Shown here: positions 1 to 5,291 of the stretch, one piece after another | Position numbering within the stretch: the stretch's first letter is position 1 | How the letters are laid out: every line of letters starts with the position of its first letter | NCBI GenBank assembly: GCA_021778575.1 | Contig: JAJYCH010000305.1 | Coordinates: 1-6,193, forward strand | Direction of reading: 5' to 3' | DNA: 6,193 nt | Origin: Planctomycetota bacterium | GTDB lineage: Bacteria; Planctomycetota; Planctomycetia; Isosphaerales; Isosphaeraceae | Position numbers and translations under genes: made by a program | Notes under the pieces: model-generated | Told to the model about the DNA's origin: nothing | What the model saw: the letters and a program-made list of their open reading frames with translations, nothing else | The model's database searches: none

Positions 1-141
1 TCCGCCCAGGAACTCGTCGACCTTCGACGTCGTCCGGTTGTAGACGGCCACGGTGTAGCCGTGGCTCTCCATGTTGAGGACGAGGTTCTCGCCCATCACG
101 GCAAGGCCGATCAGGCCGATGTCGGCAGTCGGTTGAGACAT
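1..141 (-). CDS. gnd: 6-phosphogluconate dehydrogenase, N-terminal fragment (runs off left edge)
   Basis: Only the first 47 residues lie in the window, starting at the ATG at 141-139; the frame is open to base 1. The fragment has the NADP-binding Rossmann start of 6-phosphogluconate dehydrogenase: residues 8-20 read IGLIGLAVMGENL, matching the family's GLAVMGxNL loop, followed by LNMESHGYTVAVYNRT, where N35-R36-T37 match the end of the second beta strand that selects NADP. The family enzyme oxidatively decarboxylates 6-phosphogluconate to ribulose 5-phosphate in the cytosolic pentose phosphate pathway and makes NADPH. Related beta-hydroxyacid dehydrogenases share the fold, but the AVMGxNLxLNMxxHG pattern is specific to Gnd. 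The gene begins 36 bp after the Uma2-family gene on the same strand. No convincing Shine-Dalgarno sequence precedes the ATG, so translation may depend on the upstream gene. The catalytic and C-terminal domains are outside the window. Confidence 0.5.
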   Translation of the reverse strand, partial: MSQPTADIGLIGLAVMGENLVLNMESHGYTVAVYNRTTSKVDEFLGG

Positions 142-177
142 CGCGTTATGCTCGAAGGGTCGATGGAGGGAGCGAAA

Positions 178-804
178 TCACGGCAAGAGGTCGGAAACGG
201 GCACGACCGAATCCGGGGCCGCCAGGGGGCATATCCTACCCGATTCCGGCACGATCGTCACGCTGCCGTACCGAAAACGTCCTTTTCGATCCGAGTCCGG
301 CCCGGGATCACGATGAACTTCAAGCTGACGATCCACCAGGTTAACGATCCAGTATTCGGGCAAGCCGGCCTGGGCGTAGACATGAGCTTTCAAGATTCGA
401 TCTTTCCGGAGCGTGGAGTCGCTGATCTCCACCACAAGCGCGGCGGTGGTCGGATGAACCTCGGTAAAATCTCGGATCGAACCCGCGACCACGGTCAGGT
501 CGGGCTCGATCAGCGAACGACGGTCGGTCTTGAGCGGCAGGGCATCGCTGATGACCCATCCGACGCCAAAAATCGCTCTGAGGGCATAGCTGGCAAGGCG
601 GGAAGCCGTGGCATGAGGGGTATTGATCGTTATCTCGAAAATGACCCCTCGAATCAATTCGACCCGTCGATCGTCGAAGAAACCTAGCTCGTCGAGCCGC
701 TGATATTGTTCGATCGTAAATCGATACAAACCATCACGGGGTTGCCTGAAGTCGTCACGCCTGGGAACGTTCGACGGCTGGCGAAGTTCATCGGTTGTCG
801 CCAT
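178..804 (-). CDS. Uma2-family (DUF820) PD-(D/E)XK nuclease-like protein
   Basis: This is a complete 208-aa protein, near the usual length of the Uma2 family. The family has a restriction-endonuclease-like fold and is greatly expanded in cyanobacteria and planctomycetes; its cellular role is not established. Recognition rests on the order of motifs: a tyrosine-rich start at 27-34, VELIRGVI at 48-55 with E49, EPDLTVV at 100-106 with candidate metal ligand D102, LVVEISDST at 123-131 with E126, then a helix with K139 and the family hallmark YAQAGLPEYWIVN at 143-155, ending in LEVHRDP. The nuclease core therefore looks intact, with Ser in place of Lys two residues after E126; K139 may be the migrated lysine, which is inference. 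The ATG at 804-802 is preceded by AGAGG at 818-814 with a 9-nt spacer. It lies 62 bp after the HAD gene and 36 bp before gnd, probably as a passenger. No toxin or antitoxin partner is visible. Confidence 0.5.
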   Translation of the reverse strand: MATTDELRQPSNVPRRDDFRQPRDGLYRFTIEQYQRLDELGFFDDRRVELIRGVIFEITINTPHATASRLASYALRAIFGVGWVISDALPLKTDRRSLIEPDLTVVAGSIRDFTEVHPTTAALVVEISDSTLRKDRILKAHVYAQAGLPEYWIVNLVDRQLEVHRDPGPDSDRKGRFRYGSVTIVPESGRICPLAAPDSVVPVSDLLP

Positions 805-833
805 CGGTTTGTACCTCTACCTGTCTGCGACGT

Positions 834-846
834 GGGGTCTGACTCC
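834..846. repeat. Near-palindromic GGGGTCTGACTCC motif, possible REP-type repeat remnant
   Basis: In the 62-bp gap between the HAD and Uma2-family genes, the 13-mer GGGGTCTGACTCC has two 6-base arms around a central T. The arms are complementary except for one G-T pair. From memory, GGGGTCnGACCCC-like sequences recur in extragenic repeats mobilised by REP-associated tyrosine transposases. Only one copy is visible here and no transposase is present, so the assignment is tentative. Confidence 0.5.
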
Positions 847-866
847 ATCTTGACATTGGCCGCCGC

Positions 867-1742
867 TCATTTCCAGGGCGGAACCTCCGGCAGGAGCCCG
901 AGAAACCGCTCGACTCGTTCGGCCATGTAGGGACCGGCAAAGTCGCCGCCGAAGAACCTCGGTAACGCCTCGTCATGGAACCGCTGCCACGACTCGTCCT
1001 CGAAGCCCGGTTCGATCGGATAAAACAAGACCCCATTGGCCTGCGCGGCGGCCAGGTCTCCCGGCGCGTCGCCGATCATCAGGACGTGATCGAGGGCGTA
1101 TCTTCCACCGTTCGCGAGCGTCAGCACTTCCTTTTTGCTCCCGGCCTCCTGACCGGCGATCAGGGCGACATGACCGCGCAGATCGTGCTCGGCCCATTCT
1201 CGTTCGAGCGCCTCGTTCGGCGTGGCGGACACGACCAGGATGTCGGCCTTGCCTTGCATCGCCGCCAGGCTTTCCCTCACGAGCGGGAAGGGGGGGACAT
1301 TCTTGACGATCCGGTCGATCGACCGGTTCACGGCCAGACTCCAGTCGAGCGCCAGCTTCAGGTCGGGGTCGCCGGTTCGCTCGACCTCGGCGGTCAGGGC
1401 GGGGTTGCCCAGCCGGGTCTCACGCGTGAGCCAGTCGCGAAGACCAGCCAGTTCCGGAAGCACGATCCCTCGACGAGCCACCTCGGGGCGTTCGGCGAGA
1501 ACGTCGAGCGTCAACGTCAGACCCGGAAACCGGTTGGTTCCTCGCCATTTTGAATAGAGGTTGAGAAACTCCGCCACCTCGCGGGCCGGACGGCAGAGCG
1601 CGGCCAGCCCCAGATATTCGATGATGTTCGGGATGAAGCATTCCTTGTGCTTCACCTCCATCGTGTCGAAGACGCAGCCGTCGCTGTCGATCCCGATCAG
1701 GAAATCGGCTGTTCGGGAAAAGTCGCGGGGGTCGGACGGCAT
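867..1742 (-). CDS. HAD-superfamily hydrolase (probable phosphatase, substrate unknown)
   Basis: This 291-aa protein carries all four HAD motifs. Motif I is IGIDSDGCVFDTM at 16-28, giving nucleophile D19 and acid/base D21. Motif II is VVSATPN at 170-176 with S172. Motif III is the lysine pair in GSKKE (K203/K204). Motif IV is MIGDAPGDL at 222-230 with D225 and D229 for Mg2+. About 140 residues separate motifs I and II, a large helical C1 cap that sets substrate choice. The fold acts on small phosphorylated compounds in the cytosol. I recall similar proteins with conserved DSDGCVFDTMEVKHKECF and a PPWK end from planctomycetes and other phyla, without an assigned reaction. The ATG at 1742-1740 follows GAGG at 1753-1750 with a 7-nt spacer, a good RBS. 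It leads the HAD, Uma2, gnd run. Its position near gnd hints at a sugar-phosphate substrate, but this is inference only. Confidence 0.5.
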   Translation of the reverse strand: MPSDPRDFSRTADFLIGIDSDGCVFDTMEVKHKECFIPNIIEYLGLAALCRPAREVAEFLNLYSKWRGTNRFPGLTLTLDVLAERPEVARRGIVLPELAGLRDWLTRETRLGNPALTAEVERTGDPDLKLALDWSLAVNRSIDRIVKNVPPFPLVRESLAAMQGKADILVVSATPNEALEREWAEHDLRGHVALIAGQEAGSKKEVLTLANGGRYALDHVLMIGDAPGDLAAAQANGVLFYPIEPGFEDESWQRFHDEALPRFFGGDFAGPYMAERVERFLGLLPEVPPWK

Positions 1743-1807
1743 CGAAATACCTCGCGGATCGGTTGAGAGATCAGAACGACCGGCCAGAAGGCCCGGGTCG
1801 GAGGAGA

Positions 1808-1953
1808 TTATTCGCCCGTCTCCGGGATGTCCAGCGCTCCATCCTCCAATTCGATCCGGTAGATAAGCGACTTAGCAACCCGGCCGGATCGCGATAGTAA
1901 GGAACGACCGACGAGTCCCGATCGATAACCGGGGCATCGGGCTCGTCGCTCAA
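1808..1953 (-). pseudogene. Possible short frameshifted or decayed gene
   Basis: Two overlapping minus-strand frames each look protein-like over one half of this stretch. The first, from a TTG at 1953, reads SDEPDAPVIDRDSS and then VVPYYRDPAG, after which it degenerates into Arg/Trp/Ser-rich sequence. The other frame, entered near 1880, reads VAKSLIYRIELEDG and then ALDIPETGE before a TAA at 1810-1808. One extra G in the GCCGGGTTG tract would join them into a roughly 50-residue acidic protein. Both halves have mostly G or C at third codon positions, as the real genes here do. Against a gene: there is no ATG, a TGA lies two codons before the TTG, and I recognise no family. It could be a decayed gene end, a sequencing error, or chance. 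The stop lies 65 bp before the HAD start. Confidence 0.5.
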
Positions 1954-2053
1954 GCCTCACGGAGTTTCGCGAGCGGGCGTAACTTTTCTTCTGGTCCGCT
2001 GGCGACCAAGCCCCGCACTGATAAACGGCTGAATTTGGGTTACCGTACTTGTC

Positions 2054-2079
2054 AAAGGGCCTTTCCGGCCCGGAAAGGG
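2054..2079 (+). promoter_or_regulatory. RBS hairpin with alternative pairing before the 99-aa protein gene
   Basis: The Shine-Dalgarno AAAGGG at 2074-2079 lies 6 nt before the ATG at 2086. It falls in the 3' arm of a perfect 8-bp stem: CCTTTCCG (2060-2067), loop GCC, CGGAAAGG (2071-2078). A second AAAGG at 2054-2058 can pair instead with CCTTT at 2060-2064, which would free the ribosome site. The mutually exclusive pairing is seen directly; a regulatory role is inferred. Confidence 0.5.
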
Positions 2080-2085
2080 TCGCCA

Positions 2086-2385
2086 ATGCTGGCTGCTCTG
2101 AAGCGTTTCTTCGCGGTCTCTGAAAGCTCGATCCAGGGTTTCCTGTCGCTTGAGGACCTCTACCGCTCGATCCTGACGGCACTTGGCACCGGCTCGTCGA
2201 TCGGTGTGGCGATCATGGTCCTCCAGGCGATTCTGACGAATGTCGGCCTGGTGTTTCCCAATCCGGCGGTCGCTTCGCTGGCCACGGTCATCCTGACCAT
2301 GGTCCTCGACCTGCTCCGTCGCCAGAGCCAGGGGACGGTGCCGACTCCCCCAGCCCCCGCTCCGGCTCCGACTCCGGCCAAGTAA
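2086..2385 (+). CDS. Small two-helix membrane protein with Pro/Ala tail, unknown function
   Basis: I do not recognise this 99-aa protein. The in-frame TTG at 2035 would add 17 residues, but the ATG at 2086 has a Shine-Dalgarno AAAGGG 6 nt upstream and is preferred. Residues 1-10 are short and basic-hydrophobic, and 11-35 could form an amphipathic helix. Two hydrophobic segments follow at about 38-57 and 61-78, split by the tight turn PNP at 58-60 and closed by RRQ at 78-80. The last 16 residues are low complexity, alternating Pro, Ala and Thr. This predicts a helical hairpin in the inner membrane with the charged RR and the tail probably cytoplasmic by the positive-inside rule. Size and topology recall holin-like or small membrane-organising proteins, but no motif supports either. 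It stands alone: the nearest plus-strand gene downstream is the kinase 447 nt away, and a large palindrome begins right after its stop. Confidence 0.5.
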   Translation: MLAALKRFFAVSESSIQGFLSLEDLYRSILTALGTGSSIGVAIMVLQAILTNVGLVFPNPAVASLATVILTMVLDLLRRQSQGTVPTPPAPAPAPTPAK

Positions 2386-2478
2386 TTGACCGTCCAGGTC
2401 TCGTGGCGATCCGGAACAACCAGCGCGAGGGGTCGGGCAACCGGCCCCTCGACTGGTTGAGCCGGCACTCCTGGTCAA
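2386..2478 (+). terminator. 93-nt imperfect palindrome with GNRA tetraloop (terminator or repeat element)
   Basis: Starting at the base after the TAA, the sequence can fold into one rod. Pairs from outside in are TTGACC 2386-2391 with GGTCAA 2473-2478; AGG 2396-2398 with CCT 2470-2472; GTG 2403-2405 with CAC 2466-2468; CCGG 2411-2414 with CCGG 2462-2465; CAACCAG 2417-2423 with CTGGTTG 2453-2459; and GAGGGGTCGG 2427-2436 with CCGGCCCCTC 2441-2450, closed by the loop GCAA. That is 33 pairs, one of them a T-G. The 3' arm is nearly uninterrupted while the 5' arm carries the bulges. No T-tract follows, so it is not a classical intrinsic terminator. It may stop transcription, protect the 3' end, or be a palindromic mobile repeat. 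Confidence 0.5.
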
Positions 2479-2490
2479 CGTCGAGAGCAA

Positions 2491-2505
2491 CTTTGGTGAC
2501 CAAAG
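2491..2505 (+). terminator. Short perfect hairpin after the long palindrome
   Basis: CTTTGG (2491-2496), loop TGA, CCAAAG (2500-2505) forms a perfect 6-bp stem 12 nt after the long palindrome. It lacks a T-tract and is modest in strength, so it may be a second part of a tandem 3'-end structure or chance. Confidence 0.5.
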
Positions 2506-2819
2506 AACGCCGAACCTGCCTCAAAATGTTTACGGCCCGGCTCCGATCGGGAAGAACACGCCGCGCCAAACTTTAGGCGTGAAACCGGGTGGTAAGATAT
2601 TGTATCCTGGAGCCGGGGTCGCTCGACCCCAGCCCGATCGTCGCGGCTTTTTCGGGTCAAATCCTCTCTTCAAAGGATTCTCGGGAACGCCCCGCTCGGT
2701 CCTCGATCCTCCGAAAACGTCAGTCCCCGGGCCATCCAGAGCTTCCCGACCAATTTCTCGATGACTCCCAGGCCGGGAATTGTTCAAGCGCATTCCGTTC
2801 TCGAGATCCACCGATCTCC
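2506..2819. other. Spacer upstream of the kinase, hairpin-rich, no gene seen
   Basis: No convincing coding region lies in these 314 bases. Frames that cross it on either strand have shadow-like Arg/Pro/Ser-rich composition. It contains a perfect stem GGGGTCG-ct-CGACCCC (2615-2630), a weaker CCCGA...TCGGG pair (2633-2637 with 2652-2656) whose loop includes TTTTT (2648-2652), and AATCCT...AGGATT (2660-2665 with 2674-2679). These could be leader structure or a weak terminator. An AT-rich patch TAAGATATTGTAT near 2593-2605 could hold a -10 element for the kinase, but I see no good -35. Confidence 0.5.
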
Positions 2820-2825
2820 AGGGAG
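2820..2825 (+). promoter_or_regulatory. Shine-Dalgarno site that sets the kinase start at GTG 2833
   Basis: AGGGAG ends 7 nt before the GTG at 2833. The in-frame ATG at 2761 has a pyrimidine-rich sequence before it and no Shine-Dalgarno match, and the 24 residues it would add are low in structure. GTG 2833 is therefore the preferred start. Confidence 0.5.
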
Positions 2826-2832
2826 CAGCGAC

Positions 2833-4137
2833 GTGGCGACTTCCGATCGATCGAAGCCGGCCGACGCCGTGCCCGCCGACCTCTTGCCGATCATCCGGAA
2901 TTCCGGAATTCTCAACGAGCGGCAGTTTCTCGATATCCGGACCAAGGTCACCAACGGCGAATATCCCGAGGACCCGAAGATCCTCGGTCAGTTCCTCGTC
3001 CGGGATGGAATTCTGACCGACTACCAGGTCCGCCGCTTTCTCAGCGGCAAATCGCATGGATTGATGGTTGGCAAGTATGTGATCCTCGATCGCCTCGGCT
3101 CGGGATCGATGGGGCGGGTCTACAAGGCACACCACCAGTTGATGGGTCGAGTGGTCGCTCTGAAGATCATCGCCCCCGAGCTGGTGACCAACGATCGCGT
3201 CACGTCCCGCTTCCAGCGCGAGATGAAACTGGTCGGAAGGCTCGACCATCCCAACGTCGTCCGGGCTTACGACGCCGACCAGGCCAACGGCATCCTCTAT
3301 ATCGTGATGGAATACGTCTCGGGGATCAGCCTCGGCCAGCGGCTCAAACAAGGCCCGCTCGCCCCTGTCGACGTGGTGACTTACGCGGCTCAGGCCGCCC
3401 TGGGGTTGCATCACGCCCACGAGCAAGGGATCGTCCACCGCGATATCAAGCCATCGAACCTGTTGCTCAACGACGAGAAACAGATCAAGGTCCTCGACCT
3501 CGGTCTCGGGGTCCTGATGGATGGCGATAGCCAGTCGACGTTCGCGACGGCCGACGGCGTCGCGGTCGGGACGGTCGACTACATGTCGCCCGAGCAAGCC
3601 TGCGGGCGCGACGTCGATGGTCGAAGCGACCTGTTCAGCCTCGGCTGCTCGATGTACCACCTGATCACCGGGCGACAGGCCTTCCCCGGCGAAACTCCGA
3701 TCGAGCGGCTGGGCCGACGAATCAACAACCGTCACGTCCCAATCACCGATCTCAGGCCCGATATCCCAGCCAGTCTCGTCGCGGTTCTCGACAAACTGCT
3801 GGCCAACAAGCCGCAAGACCGCTATCAGACCGCAGGAGAGGCCGCGGAGGCACTGTCGGGCCTGGTCAAGTCGCGCAAGGCGATTGCCGCCGCCGCTCAG
3901 GCCAAGAAGGATGCCGCCGAGGCCGCTCCCAGTCCCGTGGCCGTCAAAGCGGTCATGCAGCCGGTCGAAACTCCCGCCCCCGTTATCGTAAAAGTCGAGC
4001 CGAATTATCCCGGCTGGTTCGCCCCGCTCGCCCGACTTGCCGAGAACCGGCCGGGACTGGCGCTCTCGGCCGTCATTGGCGGATTGGGTGCGAGTGGCTT
4101 GATCGGGTTTCTCCTGGGATGGCTGCTGATGCCCTGA
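2833..4137 (+). CDS. Ser/Thr protein kinase with C-terminal membrane anchor
   Basis: With the GTG start the protein has 434 aa; an ATG at 2761 would give 458. Residues about 14-74 form a small helical module with two GIL-led repeats (NSGILNERQF and RDGILTDYQVRRFL), resembling the N-terminal helices of GspE/PilB ATPases and often placed before planctomycete kinases. The Hanks-type domain follows at about 80-345: glycine loop GSGSMG (89-94), VALKII with ATP lysine K111, helix C glutamate E130, HRDIKPSN with catalytic D204 and N209, metal-binding D222 in DLG instead of DFG, and GTVDYMSPE at 246-254. All catalytic residues are present, so it should phosphorylate Ser/Thr on cytosolic proteins; targets are unknown. 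An Ala/Pro linker (about 350-395) leads to one hydrophobic helix at about 409-432, two residues from the C terminus. No extracellular sensor follows. Its stop is 6 bp from that of cbiB on the opposite strand. Confidence 0.5.
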   Translation: MATSDRSKPADAVPADLLPIIRNSGILNERQFLDIRTKVTNGEYPEDPKILGQFLVRDGILTDYQVRRFLSGKSHGLMVGKYVILDRLGSGSMGRVYKAHHQLMGRVVALKIIAPELVTNDRVTSRFQREMKLVGRLDHPNVVRAYDADQANGILYIVMEYVSGISLGQRLKQGPLAPVDVVTYAAQAALGLHHAHEQGIVHRDIKPSNLLLNDEKQIKVLDLGLGVLMDGDSQSTFATADGVAVGTVDYMSPEQACGRDVDGRSDLFSLGCSMYHLITGRQAFPGETPIERLGRRINNRHVPITDLRPDIPASLVAVLDKLLANKPQDRYQTAGEAAEALSGLVKSRKAIAAAAQAKKDAAEAAPSPVAVKAVMQPVETPAPVIVKVEPNYPGWFAPLARLAENRPGLALSAVIGGLGASGLIGFLLGWLLMP

Positions 4138-4143
4138 CCAGAA

Positions 4144-5136
4144 TCAGCCCGAGAGCAGAACCGTGACCGCCAGGCAAAGGAATGCCGCGTTCAGGGCGGT
4201 GACGAGCATGATCCGGACCGACCGGCGAACCGTCCGCCGGTCGATCGGGTCGATCGGGTCGCCCAGGACCGGCTGAAGCCACGATCGACCGCCCGATCCC
4301 GAGCCACCCCCGAGTTGAACCCCGAGTGCTCCCGCCAGAGCGGCCGGACCCCACGCCAGGTCGGGAATCAGTCCCTTTCGACCATCACGCCAGCCGATCC
4401 TCAGGGCATTCCTGCCGTCCTCATTGAGCAATCCGGCCGAAAGGCTGATCAGGAGCCAGGTCACTCGGGCCGGGATCAGATTCGCCAGCCAATCGAGCCG
4501 GGCCGCCGCCCAGCCAAAATCGGGACCACGCGGATCAACCCGGCCCAATTTCCTGATCAACGCATCGACCGCCTTGTAACCCCAGAGCCCCGCCGGACCC
4601 AGCAGCGCGACCCAGAACAGCGGAGCGACAACCGACCGGTTCGTCTCCTCGCCGATCACCTCCAGGCAAACCCGGTTGATCGCCGCCGCGTCCAGGCCCG
4701 AAGCGTCGCGACCAAACCGCTCCGCCAGGTCGCGTCGAGCGACGAATAGACTGTTCGCTTCCGACACCCTCAAGGTATCTCCCGCCAGTCGGCGGATTCC
4801 CAGTCCGCCATAGATCAGCAAGGCCCGACCCACCAGCGTCGCCGGGCCCCCCAACATCCCCAGGAGATCGGTCGAAAGCGCCACCAGGCTTGCGACCAGG
4901 CCGACAACCAGGATCACCAGGACCAGGCCGGCCAGCCGATTCGCGCGTGACCGACCGGCCGATCTCGCGGCCAGTTTTCGGAGCCCGCGTTCCGCCCGAC
5001 CGGTCAATCGATCGATCCAGCGGACCGGGTCGGCCCACCGCCAGGGATGACCGACAATCAAGTCGAGCGCCAGTGCCAGCGGCAGCGACCCCAACACCCA
5101 GAAGTCAACCAGATAAAATCGCTCAACCTCAACCAT
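4144..5136 (-). CDS. cbiB: Adenosylcobinamide-phosphate synthase CbiB
   Basis: This 330-aa membrane protein joins adenosylcobyric acid to (R)-1-amino-2-propanol phosphate to give adenosylcobinamide phosphate, a late step of cobalamin synthesis. Family marks are ALDLIVGHPWRWADPVRWI near the N terminus (about 23-41), the helix at 68-95, GRD-LDAAAINRVCLEVIGEE at 142-164, VVAPLFW at 169-175, LGPAGLWGYKA at 179-189, ARLDWLANLIPAR at 212-224 and AALAGALGVQLGG near 265-277, with a final hydrophobic helix at the C terminus. Length suits the family. The ATG at 5136 is preferred: an upstream TTG at 5193 would start before the likely promoter, and the ATG puts the first motif where other CbiB proteins have it. 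Two conserved stretches differ: the usual AENTxDG is GEETNRS, and the usual NTLDSMVG after YKA is DALIRKLG. Function is likely but these changes lower certainty. The decarboxylase supplying its substrate lies just upstream. Confidence 0.5.
   Translation of the reverse strand: MVEVERFYLVDFWVLGSLPLALALDLIVGHPWRWADPVRWIDRLTGRAERGLRKLAARSAGRSRANRLAGLVLVILVVGLVASLVALSTDLLGMLGGPATLVGRALLIYGGLGIRRLAGDTLRVSEANSLFVARRDLAERFGRDASGLDAAAINRVCLEVIGEETNRSVVAPLFWVALLGPAGLWGYKAVDALIRKLGRVDPRGPDFGWAAARLDWLANLIPARVTWLLISLSAGLLNEDGRNALRIGWRDGRKGLIPDLAWGPAALAGALGVQLGGGSGSGGRSWLQPVLGDPIDPIDRRTVRRSVRIMLVTALNAAFLCLAVTVLLSG
4239..4261 (-). repeat. 9-bp tandem repeat inside cbiB
   Basis: GGTCGATCG is repeated two and a half times with period 9. 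In the minus-strand frame it encodes Asp-Pro-Ile-Asp-Pro-Ile-Asp after the conserved LGDP of CbiB, so an in-frame duplication of three codons is a simple explanation. Confidence 0.5.
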
Positions 5137-5181
5137 GAACGCATCAATCCCGCGGGCAAGACCTGCGAATTCCGTGAAGGC

Positions 5182-5210
5182 TTTATAACACAAAGCTTAT
5201 CAAGGACCAA
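5182..5210 (-). promoter_or_regulatory. cbiB: Putative sigma-70-like promoter of cbiB
   Basis: Reading the minus strand, TTGGTC (5210-5205) and TATAAA (5187-5182) are separated by 17 nt. The -10 matches the consensus at five of six bases; the -35 matches only TTG well. Transcription would begin near 5175 and give a leader of about 40 nt to the ATG at 5136. The leader is too short for a cobalamin riboswitch and I see no B12 box. Confidence 0.5.
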
Positions 5211-5291
5211 GACAGGATCATGATTCGGTCGGTTTTCGTCCTTTCGTGTCGCTTGCGAACATCACCAAAACAACGAATCTCGAAATAGTCC

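Larger units (their letters stand above)
1743..2085. other. 343-nt spacer between divergent genes, no secure gene
   Basis: This stretch separates the divergent HAD gene (minus) and the 99-aa protein gene (plus). It holds the broken short frame at 1808-1953 and the RBS hairpin at 2054-2079, both described separately. GGCC-ttct-GGCC (1781-1792, minus reading) is a short stem just before the HAD leader, with no T-tract. Promoters for both genes should lie here, but I find no -35/-10 pair good enough to name; TGATAA near 2019 is the only suggestive -10-like word on the plus strand, and it has no matching -35. Confidence 0.5.

Noticed and set aside
61..687. A 208-codon plus-strand frame opposite the Uma2-family gene
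   Set aside because: The opposite strand has a recognised family with good RBS and motif order; this one has shadow composition.
1311..1326. Perfect 16-bp palindrome CCGGTCGATCGACCGG inside the HAD gene
   Set aside because: It encodes an ordinary stretch (NRSIDRI) and is built around the overabundant CGATCG. A binding site inside the coding region is not supported.
975..1553. A 192-codon plus-strand frame opposite the HAD gene
   Set aside because: It is antisense to a protein with all four HAD motifs and has no recognisable features.
2898..2911. Perfect 14-bp palindrome GAATTCCGGAATTC near the kinase start
   Set aside because: It lies within codons for the first helix of the N-terminal module and arises from a local CCGGAATT duplication; there is no sign of an operator.
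2589..3530. A 313-codon plus-strand frame overlapping the kinase
   Set aside because: The product is dominated by Arg, Pro, Ser and Gly, typical of an out-of-frame reading of the kinase gene.
2530..3816. A 428-codon open frame on the minus strand opposite the kinase
   Set aside because: It is antisense to a kinase with every catalytic motif intact. Its His/Asp/Val-rich product looks like the mirror of a GC-rich gene and matches no family I know.
4138..4143. Bidirectional terminator between the kinase and cbiB
   Set aside because: Only 6 bp separate the two stop codons and no stem with a T-tract spans the junction, so transcripts probably overlap, but this cannot be shown from sequence.
5137..5291. 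Possible cobalamin riboswitch before cbiB
   Set aside because: The gap is only 155 bp, the leader after the likely promoter is about 40 nt, and no B12-box-like sequence is present.
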